DNA from: Marinomonas sp. THO17
Lineage (GTDB): Bacteria; Pseudomonadota; Gammaproteobacteria; Pseudomonadales; Marinomonadaceae
Reading direction: 5' to 3'
Length of the DNA: 64,000 bases
Assembly (NCBI RefSeq): GCF_040436405.1
Contig: NZ_AP031575.1
Location: forward strand, 2,648,501-2,712,500
Shown here one piece after another: positions 32,213-41,616 of this stretch. The translations under genes and the position numbers were made by a program. The notes beneath the pieces were generated by a model. The model was given only the letters and a program-made list of their open reading frames with translations, did not search any database and was not told the DNA's origin. How positions within the stretch are numbered: position 1 is the first letter of the stretch; each line of letters begins with the position of its first letter.

Positions 32213-33985
32213 ATGTCTATTCTAGTTGGGGAAGTGATTGCTGTCCGAGGCGTTAAAGTTTCAATAAAAGTCTTTGAAGAGTCGAACAAAGATACCCTGT
32301 TTTATGATGGTGTGAAGTACAAGGGGATATCAATTCGTGAGTATGTACAAATTGAACGTGGTTTCAAAAAAATAATATGTGTAGTCGAAGGTGAATATCT
32401 TGATGAAAAGAATACAGATGATGAAGATCAGCATATACGAACTGTAGATTTAAAACCGATTGGATACTTTGATTCTGGGAGGTTTTTTGAAGGTATTAAG
32501 CATCTGCCTTTGATTAAGGATCCGGTATTCCTGCTTGAGGAGAACAAGCTCTCTGATATCTTTGGAAATGACGCCGAAGGCTTTGTTATCGGTAGGCTCT
32601 TGAAGGAAGAGTTCCCAGTATCGTTACCATGGAAAAAGTTGTTTAACACCCATATTGGTATATTTGGCAATACAGGCAGTGGTAAATCTAATACATTAAC
32701 CAATCTTTACACTACACTGTTTGATAAGAAAATCGAATCCATTAATGGAAAAAGCCAATTTGTAGTAATTGATTTCAATGGTGAGTATACCAGTGGCCAG
32801 TTAGTTGCAGCGCAGCATAAAAATGTTTACAACCTGAACACTAGGCAGGCAGAAGATAAATTTCCATTGGCTAAAGAGGAGTTTTGGGATGCGGATACTT
32901 TAAGCATTCTCTTTCAGGCGACACCGAATACTCAAAAGCCCTTTATTAACCGAGTAGTAAAAGGGAAACTGAGGTTTGATACTAAAGCTAACTTCCTTCG
33001 CTATATCAAGACAGCCTATGAAAAGGTATTTTCCGCTGCATCTCCTAATCCTGAGCTACTTGACCTTATCCGAGACATTACAGATGTTCTTGATAATAGG
33101 CCCCTAGAGGATACATTAAAGAATATCACCTATATTAGTTCTGCTAACACCAAAGCATTTAAGCTCAATGGAGGACGTTTTTTCAACTCAGATGGCGAGG
33201 GCTATCGAAGTCAATTACAGCAAGATGTCGATGGTATAACTATTCCAGATGACTTTAGTGATCTTGACCAATTCAGAATTCGATGCCAGATTCAACTCAT
33301 ACGTGACCTCATCCTTGGCTATGTGCAGTTTGACTTTATCCAACCACTACTGAAGCGCATCGAGTCATCATTATCTAATTTGACAAAAGTAATTCGAGTT
33401 GTAAGTGAGCCCGTTGATAGTAAAACTGTAACGATAATTTCTTTACGAAAGTGTAAACAAGATATCAAAAAGGTGCTTCCTCTCCTGATTGCCAAGCATT
33501 ATTACAATCCACACAAGACAACTGTAGCAAACCCACCTGATAGCACTATTCACCTGATAATTGATGAGGCTCATAACGTGTTATCACAGCAATCAACGCG
33601 TGAAAGTGAGAGTTGGAAAGATTATAGGCTTGAGACATTTGAAGAGATAATTAAAGAAGGTAGAAAGTTTGGAATGTTCTTAACCCTATCTAGTCAAAGG
33701 CCTGCTGACATATCACCAACTATTGTTTCTCAAATTCATAATTTCTTTATTCATAGGCTTGTAAACGAGAGAGACTTGTTTTTGATCGATAACACAATCA
33801 GCACTCTTGATGGGATGTCTAGAAGTATGATCCCTAACCTTTCTAAGGGGAGCTGCGTAATCACAGGTACTGCTTTTGATTTACCAATGGTATTGCAGGT
33901 TAATGAGTTGCAGAAAGAGAAGCAGCCTGACAGTGAGGACGTTGATCTACAAGCATTATGGTCTGAGCAGTTGAATGTTTCTTAA
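32213..33985 (+). CDS. HerA-type ATPase of a SIR2-HerA defence system
   Basis: FtsK/HerA-superfamily motor ATPase. The 590-residue product has an N-terminal HAS-barrel-like region (1-about 135), Walker A GNTGSGKS (152-159), Walker B HLIIDEAH (447-454) and a downstream LSSQRPADIS sensor/arginine region near residue 505. It lies 9 nt after the SIR2 gene with AGGAG in the gap, so the two are co-transcribed. In the known SIR2-HerA system the hexameric HerA assembles with SIR2; the same complex is expected here. Base composition matches the SIR2 gene and not the surrounding chromosome. Confidence 0.88.
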   Translation: MSILVGEVIAVRGVKVSIKVFEESNKDTLFYDGVKYKGISIREYVQIERGFKKIICVVEGEYLDEKNTDDEDQHIRTVDLKPIGYFDSGRFFEGIKHLPLIKDPVFLLEENKLSDIFGNDAEGFVIGRLLKEEFPVSLPWKKLFNTHIGIFGNTGSGKSNTLTNLYTTLFDKKIESINGKSQFVVIDFNGEYTSGQLVAAQHKNVYNLNTRQAEDKFPLAKEEFWDADTLSILFQATPNTQKPFINRVVKGKLRFDTKANFLRYIKTAYEKVFSAASPNPELLDLIRDITDVLDNRPLEDTLKNITYISSANTKAFKLNGGRFFNSDGEGYRSQLQQDVDGITIPDDFSDLDQFRIRCQIQLIRDLILGYVQFDFIQPLLKRIESSLSNLTKVIRVVSEPVDSKTVTIISLRKCKQDIKKVLPLLIAKHYYNPHKTTVANPPDSTIHLIIDEAHNVLSQQSTRESESWKDYRLETFEEIIKEGRKFGMFLTLSSQRPADISPTIVSQIHNFFIHRLVNERDLFLIDNTISTLDGMSRSMIPNLSKGSCVITGTAFDLPMVLQVNELQKEKQPDSEDVDLQALWSEQLNVS

Positions 33986-34025
33986 TGCTTTGAGTATGTT
34001 ATTTCATTATATAGGAGTAAGTCAT

Positions 34026-34499
34026 TTGTTAAAGAGAGCTGGGATGGCTTTTCTCTGTTTATGTTTAATGGAGTCTATAGCTTATGCTTCTGATAAAGAG
34101 TTCAACTTAGATGAATTCAGGGCTGAGCAAGACTTCAGTCAAGTACTTGATGATGCTGAAATTGCAGCAGAGTGCTTCGGTTTGGCTAAGCAAATTGGAT
34201 GGATAAGAAAAGCGGAAATTTTAGCAATGATCTCTCTTTCTTCCTTTCAATCGACTGGTATGGATGAAAACGAGGCTTTGAGGATTCTTTTGTTATACGA
34301 ACGAATATCTTTGGAAAAAGTAGAGGGTTATACGTTGGGAAGAATATCAGGGATAAGCGAGATCATTAACAATACAGTTTCTGGTATGAACGAGAAGGAA
34401 AAAGAAGCCCTAATTGCATCTTGGGATGTAGCTAATACTAGAAAATTTAATGCTTTAATTTTTTATGAGCGTCAGTCGTGCGATGACGTATTAAATTAA
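34026..34499 (+). CDS. Secreted helical protein downstream of HerA
   Basis: Not recognised. An open frame runs from 33975 and overlaps herA by 11 nt, but the best start is TTG 34026: AGGAG lies 8 nt upstream (34013-34017), and the product then begins with a classic signal peptide (LKRAGMAFLCLCLMESIAYA, cleavage near AYA-S). The 157-residue product is mostly helical and acidic, with three cysteines in the mature part (one in AAECFGLAK, one near the end in RQSCDDVLN). ATG 34044 is an alternative start. It sits in the same AT-rich block and orientation as SIR2-HerA and ends before a bidirectional terminator, so it may be co-transcribed; a defence role is only a guess. Confidence 0.55.
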   Translation: MLKRAGMAFLCLCLMESIAYASDKEFNLDEFRAEQDFSQVLDDAEIAAECFGLAKQIGWIRKAEILAMISLSSFQSTGMDENEALRILLLYERISLEKVEGYTLGRISGISEIINNTVSGMNEKEKEALIASWDVANTRKFNALIFYERQSCDDVLN

Positions 34500-34615
34500 A
34501 CGACTCAGAGTAAAAATGGGTAACAACACAGAATATTTTACTTAAGCTGACAAAGGTCTGGATGCGCTTGTATAGTCTGTTTGAACCATTCAGCTGACAG
34601 CACAGCGAGATCATG

Positions 34616-34650
34616 AAAAAGCCTTCGTATCCTTGATGCGAAGGCTTTTT
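34616..34650. terminator. Bidirectional terminator between the defence genes and atzF
   Basis: AAAAAGCCTTCG (34616-34627) pairs perfectly with CGAAGGCTTTTT (34639-34650). A-run and T-run flanks make it functional on both strands, ending the + strand defence block and the - strand guanidine operon. Confidence 0.9.
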
Positions 34651-34676
34651 GCTTTCCTGACTCTATCAATCCGGAG

Positions 34677-36506
34677 TTATTTCAAACTCGCCAAGTAGCT
34701 GCGCCAGCCGCCGAAGTGGGTGATATCGGTGGCGTCTGCGATGGCATAAGGTTCGCAGATGAAACCTGATACTGAGCTGCCGTCGGCGAGTTGCACTTTG
34801 CCTATGCCCAGTGGCGCTGGGATGCCCGCTACAAAGCTACCAAAATGGGCGCTCGGCACCGACCAGACTTCGACCTCAATGGCTTGTCCTTGTTCGGCAT
34901 CGAGGATGAGTCCGGGGCGATAAGGCGGGCCGCCAGCCAAAGCGTACATACGGTAGCTGGTCGCTGTGGTGGTTTGGACTTTGAGTTGCGCGCCGTGTTC
35001 GCTAAGTTGCCAATTGAGTGGCTGACCTGACAAGTGTGCGCCACACACCATCACGTCTATGGTGTCCGTCTGGCCAACGGGTGTGTCATTGGTTGGCACA
35101 GCTGTCATGTCTAACGCGCCTTTATTGAGTGGAATAGCACGCTGTACACGATTAGCAATGGACAATAATCTACGATCACTGAAGGTTGGCCCGAATAGGG
35201 TAATACCAAACGGCATGCCAGCTTCTGTCATCACGCCGGGTACGGCAATCGCGGCAAAATCGAGCAAATTCATGAAGTTAGTGTAGTAGCCCAGTTCACT
35301 GTTGCGCTTGATGGGTTCTGCCAACATTTCTTCGATGGTGAAGTGGGTTCCGGCGGTTGGCGTCAGAATGCAATCCACTCCAGCTAGCTGCGCTAGGCAA
35401 ATTTGTTTGAGATCATTGATGCGATATTGCGCTTTGAATAATGCCGTTGCTGGTGGTTTGCCACCGGGTGCAATGATTTCTCGCACGGCGGGGAACACGG
35501 CTTCTGGGTTGTCGTCAATCAAAGGTTGGGTGGCGAGGTAGCGTTCGGCAACCCAAGGGCCTTCATAGAGTAATTTTGCCACTTCATCAAAAGGGGAAAA
35601 GTCGATTTCTTTGAAGTGGAAGCCTGCTTCGCTGAGTTTGGCTAAGGTATCTGAGTAAGCTTTTTGGTAACCCTTATCACCATAAAATTTCAGCTGGGAG
35701 GATGGGATCACACCGACGGTCAATTTACCTTGGCGTAAACCATAGTGTCTTGCTTGATTATCAAATGGGTTGGGGCGGCTATAGCCATCGCGAATGTCAT
35801 AGCCTTCGGCAACGGCCAAGGCGGTATTGGCGTCGTCTGTGTTGTAGGCAAAGATGGTCATGCAGTCGAGACTACGACACGCAGGTAACATGCCCTTAGC
35901 AGACAATAAACCTATGCTGGGTTTCACTCCAATGAGGTTGTTGAAACCCGCAGGAATACGCCCCGATCCAGCGGTGTCTGTGCCTAAACTGAAGCTGGCT
36001 AAGCCTAATGCCACTGCTGTTGAAGAGCCTGCGCTGGAGCCGCCGCTGACATAGTCAAAGTCGAAGGCGTTATGCCCAGCGCCGTACGGTGAACGAGTGC
36101 CATTAATGCCAGTGGCAAATTGATCCAGATTGGTTTTGCCAACGGGAATGGCTCCGGCGTCGATAAGTTGCTGAACCACTTGTGCCGTTTCTGCTGGTGT
36201 GTAGGCAAATTCAGGACAAGCGGCGGTGGTTGGAATGCCAGCCAGATCAATGTTGTCCTTGATAGCAAAGGGAATGCCCCATAGAGGATGCGAGTCCATG
36301 TCTTTGTATTGTAAACCTTTTAGGTAAGTGGCTTGTTCTTCTTCGCTAAGTAAGTGAATCCAGATGTTATAAGTATCGAATTCGGTGGCGCGACGACGAA
36401 TGTCCTGCATCACTTGTTCTGGGGTGAATTGGCCTGTTTGATAAGCGGTTCGCAGGGCGTCAAATCCCATGTCGGTAACGTTTTTTAGTGGTGCGATAAT
36501 ACTCAT
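34677..36506 (-). CDS. atzF: Allophanate hydrolase
   Basis: Hydrolyses allophanate to two ammonia and CO2, the last step of the guanidine route. The 609-residue product has an N-terminal amidase-signature domain with the Lys83 / Ser157 / Ser181 triad (GIPFAIKDN, SGGSSAGSS, GTDTAGSGRIPAG) and a C-terminal domain (about 470-609) with MVCGAHLSGQPLN and the FVAGIPAPLGIGKVQL segment typical of the family. Its ATG overlaps the stop of the carboxylase gene by 4 nt, so translation is coupled. Last gene of the operon. Confidence 0.95.
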   Translation of the reverse strand: MSIIAPLKNVTDMGFDALRTAYQTGQFTPEQVMQDIRRRATEFDTYNIWIHLLSEEEQATYLKGLQYKDMDSHPLWGIPFAIKDNIDLAGIPTTAACPEFAYTPAETAQVVQQLIDAGAIPVGKTNLDQFATGINGTRSPYGAGHNAFDFDYVSGGSSAGSSTAVALGLASFSLGTDTAGSGRIPAGFNNLIGVKPSIGLLSAKGMLPACRSLDCMTIFAYNTDDANTALAVAEGYDIRDGYSRPNPFDNQARHYGLRQGKLTVGVIPSSQLKFYGDKGYQKAYSDTLAKLSEAGFHFKEIDFSPFDEVAKLLYEGPWVAERYLATQPLIDDNPEAVFPAVREIIAPGGKPPATALFKAQYRINDLKQICLAQLAGVDCILTPTAGTHFTIEEMLAEPIKRNSELGYYTNFMNLLDFAAIAVPGVMTEAGMPFGITLFGPTFSDRRLLSIANRVQRAIPLNKGALDMTAVPTNDTPVGQTDTIDVMVCGAHLSGQPLNWQLSEHGAQLKVQTTTATSYRMYALAGGPPYRPGLILDAEQGQAIEVEVWSVPSAHFGSFVAGIPAPLGIGKVQLADGSSVSGFICEPYAIADATDITHFGGWRSYLASLK

Positions 36507-39500
36507 GCTTGTTCCTCCAATACCACAACAGCTTGTCCTGCATTTACGCGACTACCATTGTTTAATAACATTTCAGAGACCACACCATCACAGCTGGCAT
36601 GGAGTGGAATTTCCATCTTCATGGATTCGAGAATGACCAAGACTTGTCCCGCTTTCACGGACTCGCCAGTCACTACTTGGGTCTGCCAGACACTGCCCGA
36701 GACAGGGCTGTCGATGACGATAGCGTCTTCGCTCCAGGTGACCTCTGTGTCTTGGCTGGTGGCTTCTTGTTCGTCAAAATGAAATTGACCATTGGCATGC
36801 CAACGTGCCAGTTCTTCGGCAAAAGCGGCATTTCTGGAGGCTTTGAATTCATCAATAGAAGTGGCATTGGCTTCCACAAAGGCCTCGTAGTCAGACAAGG
36901 AAAATTGGCTTTCTTCAATGCGAATCTGGTAGTTGTCATGAGGGAAATCCGTTCGAATTTGCTGTAATTCTTCATGGCTAACCGGATAGAAACGAATCTG
37001 ATCGAAGAAGCGTAACAGCCAAGGTTTGCTAAAGGCGCTGGTTTGACGGTAGCGATTCCACATTTGCAAGGTGCGTCCGACAAACTGATAGCCACCCGGG
37101 CCTTCCATGCCGTAAACACAGAGGTAAGAGCCACCGATGCCAACGGAGTTTTCCGCTGTCCATGTTCGCGCGGGGTTGTATTTGGTGGTCACCAGTCGGT
37201 GTCTTGGGTCAATAGGGGTAGCAACCGGCGCGCCGAGGTACACATCGCCTAAGCCCATGACCAAATAGCTGGCGTTAAAAACTATGTCTTTCACCTTATC
37301 TATGCTTTCTAACCCATTGATACGTCTAATGAATTCAAGATTGCTTGGACACCATGGAGCATTCGAACGAACCGATTGTGCGTATTTATCAATGGCTTCT
37401 TGGCAAGCTTTGTCGTCCCAAGATAAGGGCAAATAGACGGTGCGCGATGGCACGCTCAGCTCTGCCAAAGTGGCACTAAGGTTGCGTTCTGCTGTCTCAA
37501 GTAGTGCCAGCAAATCCTGATAAGCAATCTGTTGGCTGTCATAGTGAATTTGCAAGGAGCGTATGCCGGGCGTGAGTTCTTTCATGCCAGTGAAAGGATG
37601 CTTCTCTAACCACTGCATGAGGGCATGGGCACGAAAACGCAGACGAATGTCCAGCATCTGCTCGCCATATTCCACCAACAAAAAGTGATCCCCTGCGGCG
37701 CGATACACTATGTCGTCACCAAACTCGTCGGCACTGAGAGTTTTCAGAATGGGGGAGCCAAGGTCACAAGCCGAGACATTGAGCTTGGGCTGGCTTAAAC
37801 TCTGTAGGCTGGCGATTTGCTCGGCCTCAAGCGCCACGGCATCTTCGATGGTGACAGGAATAAAGCGTACTTTATCGCCCGCACGTAATTGTCCAAGTTT
37901 CCACAAATCCGCTGTGATCACAGTGGCAGGGCAAACAAAACCCCCTAAGGACGGGCCATCTGGACCAAGAATAACTGGCATATCACCGGTAAAATCTATG
38001 CTGCCAAAAGCATAAGCATTGTCATGGATGTTGGATGGGTGTAACCCAGCTTCACCACCATTTTCTCGTGCCCATTTGGGCTTAGGGCCAATTAAGCGTA
38101 CGCCAGTTCGGCTGGAGTTGTAGTGAATTTCCCAGTCAGTAGCAAAGAAGGTGCTAATGTCTTCTGGGGTAAAAAAATCAGGGCTGCCATGAGGGCCGTA
38201 GATGACGCGAATCTCATGCTGGTGGCCTATGCTGGGCAGCAGACTTTGCTCAATGGCCTGGCTGACTTGCTTCGCATTTGGTAAGCCGCTGATGAGTACG
38301 TCACCAGTTTGTATGGCGCGACCATTGTGACCACCAAATTGCCCTAAGGTAAAGGTGGATTTAGACCCCAAATAATCAGGGCAATCAAAACCACCTGATA
38401 CCGCCAAATAACAACGCGCACCTGTGTCACGAATGCGGCCTAAGTTGAGGGTTTGGCCTGCTGCTACCTTGATTGGCTGATGTAGTGCGACAGTGTTCCC
38501 ATCCAGTTTGGCGTCGATTTGTGCTCCAACTAAGGCAATTTCAGTAGCAAAACTGAATTGCAAACTTGGGCCTTGTAGGGTGATTTCCATGGTGGCAGCC
38601 CCGATATCATTGCCCAAGATGCGGTTGGCTAAACGACTGTGATAGTTATCAAATGGACCTGAGGGCGGTACACCCACATTCCAATGATGCTGACGACCGG
38701 GAAAATCTTGCAAGGTGGTAAGTGTGCCACCACTGAGCACATCAATACGCTTTGGCTGATAACGAAAGTCGTTCAGGTAGCGTGTGCTCACTTCACCTTT
38801 GATCAGGGCTGGGTCTTTTAGTAGGTGTTTTAGGTAGTCGAGATTGGTTTGTGTGCCATACAAGGTGCAATCGTCTAGGGTGGCTTGTAATGCGCTAAGA
38901 GCTTGCTCGCGGTTTTGTTGATGGACGATGACTTTGGCGATCATAGGATCAAAATAAGGCGAAATCTGTAGGCCTGTTGCTACCCAATGGTCAATTCGCA
39001 CCTTGTGGTCGAGTTCGGCTTTTGGGGCGTCAAAATAGGAACTGGGGAGATCAACATAGCTGAGTAAGCCAGGGCTTGGCTGGAAGTCTTTGTAAGGGTC
39101 TTCCGCATACAGTCGCACTTGAATGGCATGACCTTGTGGATTTAATGATGCGCCTAAAGACGCTAAATCCATTGTTTCATTGGCGGCTAAGCGAACCATC
39201 CATTCTACCAAATCAATGCCATACACTTCTTCGGTGACGCCGTGCTCAACTTGTAAGCGAGTATTTACTTCTAGGAAGTAAAACTGTTCGCTTTCCATGT
39301 CATAAATGAATTCCACCGTGCCTGCATTACGATATTTAACCGAAGACAGTAAGGATTCGGCGGTTTGGTGTAGTTGGTTGCGCACGGCGTCGCTTAGGTT
39401 GGGTGCCGGACATTCTTCAACGACTTTCTGGTTACGACGTTGACTGGAGCAGTCGCGCTCCCCCAGTGCTAAGGCACCACCTTGTCCATCGGCAAATATT

Positions 39501-40132
39501 TGTACTTCTATGTGTCGAGCACGGGCGATGAACTTTTCTAAAAACACGCCATCATCGGCAAAATTGCTGGCACCAAGACGTTTGACGGAATCAAAGCTAG
39601 CATTGAGTTCCGTTTCATTATGGCAAAGCTGCATGCCAATGCCGCCACCACCAGCGGTGCTTTTGAGCATCACTGGATAACCTATCTGTTGGGCCGTTAG
39701 GCGAGCGCTGTCTAGGTCTTGTAATAAGTCTGATCCCGGCAGTAATGGCACGTCGGCTTGAAGGGCCAACTCTCGGGCGCGGTGCTTCAGTCCAAAGGCC
39801 AGCATTTGCTCGTCAGTAGGGCCGATAAAAGCGATATCTTGCCCTTCACATTGGCGCACAAAAGCAGCATTTTCGCTGAGAAATCCGTAACCTGGATGAA
39901 TGGCTTGAGCACCAGACTGCTTGGCTATAGTCAGAATTTTATCGACATTCAGATAGGTATCGCTGGCCGCGCCTTCGCCGAGAGAGTAAGCTTCATCAGC
40001 CAGTTTGACATGACGGCTTTGGGCATCGGATTCCGCATACACAGCAATGGCTTTTATTTGCATGCGTTTGAGCGTACGAATAATACGTACGGCAATTGCT
40101 CCACGATTTGCAATCAAGACAGTGTGAAACAT
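36503..40132 (-). CDS. uca: Biotin-dependent guanidine (urea) carboxylase
   Basis: ATP- and biotin-dependent carboxylase. The 1209-residue product has a biotin carboxylase domain (1-about 450; STAGGGGIGM ATP loop, EVNTRLQVEHG), KipI/KipA-like carboxyltransferase regions (about 470-1060) and a C-terminal biotinyl domain with ESMKMEI, biotin lysine Lys1172. Families of this name are annotated urea carboxylase, but members linked to guanidine riboswitches and DUF1989 pairs carboxylate guanidine; all of those markers are here. A guanidine-II riboswitch overlaps its leader, with the AAAAGG ribosome binding site directly after the second hairpin. Confidence 0.93.
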   Translation of the reverse strand: MFHTVLIANRGAIAVRIIRTLKRMQIKAIAVYAESDAQSRHVKLADEAYSLGEGAASDTYLNVDKILTIAKQSGAQAIHPGYGFLSENAAFVRQCEGQDIAFIGPTDEQMLAFGLKHRARELALQADVPLLPGSDLLQDLDSARLTAQQIGYPVMLKSTAGGGGIGMQLCHNETELNASFDSVKRLGASNFADDGVFLEKFIARARHIEVQIFADGQGGALALGERDCSSQRRNQKVVEECPAPNLSDAVRNQLHQTAESLLSSVKYRNAGTVEFIYDMESEQFYFLEVNTRLQVEHGVTEEVYGIDLVEWMVRLAANETMDLASLGASLNPQGHAIQVRLYAEDPYKDFQPSPGLLSYVDLPSSYFDAPKAELDHKVRIDHWVATGLQISPYFDPMIAKVIVHQQNREQALSALQATLDDCTLYGTQTNLDYLKHLLKDPALIKGEVSTRYLNDFRYQPKRIDVLSGGTLTTLQDFPGRQHHWNVGVPPSGPFDNYHSRLANRILGNDIGAATMEITLQGPSLQFSFATEIALVGAQIDAKLDGNTVALHQPIKVAAGQTLNLGRIRDTGARCYLAVSGGFDCPDYLGSKSTFTLGQFGGHNGRAIQTGDVLISGLPNAKQVSQAIEQSLLPSIGHQHEIRVIYGPHGSPDFFTPEDISTFFATDWEIHYNSSRTGVRLIGPKPKWARENGGEAGLHPSNIHDNAYAFGSIDFTGDMPVILGPDGPSLGGFVCPATVITADLWKLGQLRAGDKVRFIPVTIEDAVALEAEQIASLQSLSQPKLNVSACDLGSPILKTLSADEFGDDIVYRAAGDHFLLVEYGEQMLDIRLRFRAHALMQWLEKHPFTGMKELTPGIRSLQIHYDSQQIAYQDLLALLETAERNLSATLAELSVPSRTVYLPLSWDDKACQEAIDKYAQSVRSNAPWCPSNLEFIRRINGLESIDKVKDIVFNASYLVMGLGDVYLGAPVATPIDPRHRLVTTKYNPARTWTAENSVGIGGSYLCVYGMEGPGGYQFVGRTLQMWNRYRQTSAFSKPWLLRFFDQIRFYPVSHEELQQIRTDFPHDNYQIRIEESQFSLSDYEAFVEANATSIDEFKASRNAAFAEELARWHANGQFHFDEQEATSQDTEVTWSEDAIVIDSPVSGSVWQTQVVTGESVKAGQVLVILESMKMEIPLHASCDGVVSEMLLNNGSRVNAGQAVVVLEEQA

Positions 40133-40145
40133 GTTTTAACCTTTT

Positions 40146-40192
40146 CCGGGTCGTCCCGGTTAAATAAGCAACTCAATGGTCGTCCATTAAGT
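40146..40192 (-). promoter_or_regulatory. Guanidine-II (mini-ykkC) riboswitch
   Basis: Read on the - strand there are two short hairpins, each capped by the diagnostic ACGA loop: ACTTAATGG-ACGA-CCATTGAGT (40192-40171) and CCGGG-ACGA-CCCGG (40159-40146). They lie in the 77-nt gap before uca, and the second stem ends at the AAAAGG ribosome binding site. Two ACGR-capped hairpins are the whole definition of the guanidine-II class, which exposes the ribosome binding site when guanidine is bound. Confidence 0.88.
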
Positions 40193-40209
40193 GAGTAACT
40201 AGGAAAAAA

Positions 40210-40857
40210 TTAGTTTTTTGCTTCCCACACTAATACTTGAATCGGTGTTGGATTGTAGCCATTACATGGATTGTTGAGTTGCGGGCAATTGGAAATCAGT
40301 ACCACCAAATCCATATGGGCTTGCATTTCGACGTATTTGCCTGGTGCGGAAATACCGTCTTCAAAAGTGAGACCACCACTGCTGGTCACAGGCACATTCA
40401 TAAAGAAATTGACGTTATGAGCAATGTCGCATTTCTCTAAGCCAAATTCAGGGTTTTCAGCGATGGCCAGCATCCAGCTGTCACGACATGCGTGCATACA
40501 GCGTTTTTCTAAGTCATAACGCACGGTATTACTTTCTGTCGCACAGGCTCCGCCTAATGTATCGTGACGACCACAGGTGTCGGCAACGATTTCCAGCATG
40601 ATCTGATTTTCATTGGAGCGCAGTTGCGATCCTGCAGTTAAATAGACATTACCCTGCTCGCGTATCGTGTCTACAGCGCTGTAGCGCTCAGCGGGATTAG
40701 CCGCATTAAAAAATAACGTATCTGCTGCTTGGTTGCCTTCTAGGTCCACAAAGCGAAAAGTGGTTCCCGCAGGAAGATAGCGAATGAAGTAATCGCCTGA
40801 GTCGACTGTATATTGTTGATTGGCTTTTTGAGGGTCAAATTGACTTTCTTTGATCAT
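40210..40857 (-). CDS. Carboxyguanidine deiminase subunit (DUF1989, urea carboxylase-associated protein 1)
   Basis: One half of the two-subunit enzyme that deiminates carboxyguanidine to allophanate. The 215-residue product contains FRFVDLEGNQAADTLFFNA, RYSAVDTIREQGNVYLTAGS, ADTCGRHDTLGGACATESN and MHACRDSWMLA, diagnostic of the shorter DUF1989 paralogue; the CGRHD cysteine and histidines are probable metal or catalytic residues. GGAGG lies before ATG 40857, 2 nt after the partner's stop. Its stop is followed by the guanidine-II riboswitch before uca. Known as CgdA or CgdB in the literature; I do not assign the letter. Confidence 0.9.
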   Translation of the reverse strand: MIKESQFDPQKANQQYTVDSGDYFIRYLPAGTTFRFVDLEGNQAADTLFFNAANPAERYSAVDTIREQGNVYLTAGSQLRSNENQIMLEIVADTCGRHDTLGGACATESNTVRYDLEKRCMHACRDSWMLAIAENPEFGLEKCDIAHNVNFFMNVPVTSSGGLTFEDGISAPGKYVEMQAHMDLVVLISNCPQLNNPCNGYNPTPIQVLVWEAKN

Positions 40858-40859
40858 GA

Positions 40860-41576
40860 TTAGGCCTCCAATCCAAAGTGATAAAGAGCGTTGTTGGCAA
40901 AGCCTCGTTGGTTTTCTGGGCGTGAATTTTTGCAGAAATCGTCATCCGCTACTGGAGCGGCTTTTTCCATTAACAGGGCAACGGGTTTGCGCGGGTAACT
41001 CGCGGCTTGGCTTAATGGATGTGGGCAGGTGTGTAGTATGACCAAGGTATCCATCTCAAAGCGTAAAGTTACTTTGTCGCCCGCTTGACTGTGGTTTTCG
41101 ACTAATGACATGGCGCCATAGTCGTCTGTGCTGACCTTGCTGAATAGATTGAGGTTTGCCACTAGATTGGCTTGCGTCAGACCGTATTTGGTCATTTCGA
41201 CCAGCATGGCGTCATGACCATTTTGATGCCAATCATTGCGATCCTTTTGGTAATCGCGTTCACCCCAGCGTGCCTCTACATGAGAGGCGTGACTGTTCCC
41301 ACAAACGGTTTCGTGCCAGCCAAGAGAATCCTCCGTAATGGACGCAAAAATACGTCCCATATCGGAATACAAGCAGTGGCCTTTGGTTAGTTTGAAGGTA
41401 TGTTGGCCTTTTAAGGTATCAGGTGCGTTGTAGGCTTCTAATAGATTTTCTGGGTTGTAAAAAACCATGCCTAAGTTGGCACCGCCCTCTAGGTCGGTAA
41501 AGGTAATTTGTGTGCCGCGACGTACACGCAAAGACCAATGGCTGGCTGGAGGAATAACGGTTTCATATTGTTTCAT
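40860..41576 (-). CDS. Carboxyguanidine deiminase subunit (DUF1989, urea carboxylase-associated protein 2)
   Basis: Partner subunit of the carboxyguanidine deiminase. The 238-residue product starts MKQYETVIPPASHWSLRVRR at ATG 41576, behind AAGGAGAACCC; an in-frame start at 41603 is rejected because it lies upstream of this site. It shows FTDLEGGANLGMVFYNPEN, YNAPDTLKGQHTFKLTKGHC, EDSLGWHETVCGNSH and a polar C-terminal extension. About half the family pattern repeats that of its neighbour, consistent with an ancient duplication. The two genes are separated by 2 nt and must be co-translated. Confidence 0.9.
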   Translation of the reverse strand: MKQYETVIPPASHWSLRVRRGTQITFTDLEGGANLGMVFYNPENLLEAYNAPDTLKGQHTFKLTKGHCLYSDMGRIFASITEDSLGWHETVCGNSHASHVEARWGERDYQKDRNDWHQNGHDAMLVEMTKYGLTQANLVANLNLFSKVSTDDYGAMSLVENHSQAGDKVTLRFEMDTLVILHTCPHPLSQAASYPRKPVALLMEKAAPVADDDFCKNSRPENQRGFANNALYHFGLEA

Positions 41577-41616
41577 GGGTTCTCCTTGTCGTAATGGCGT
41601 CAAATGTTGGGACGCC

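Noticed and set aside
33975-34025. Start of the secreted gene overlapping herA at 33975
   Set aside because: No ribosome binding site there, and the N-terminus would mask the signal peptide; the TTG at 34026 fits better.
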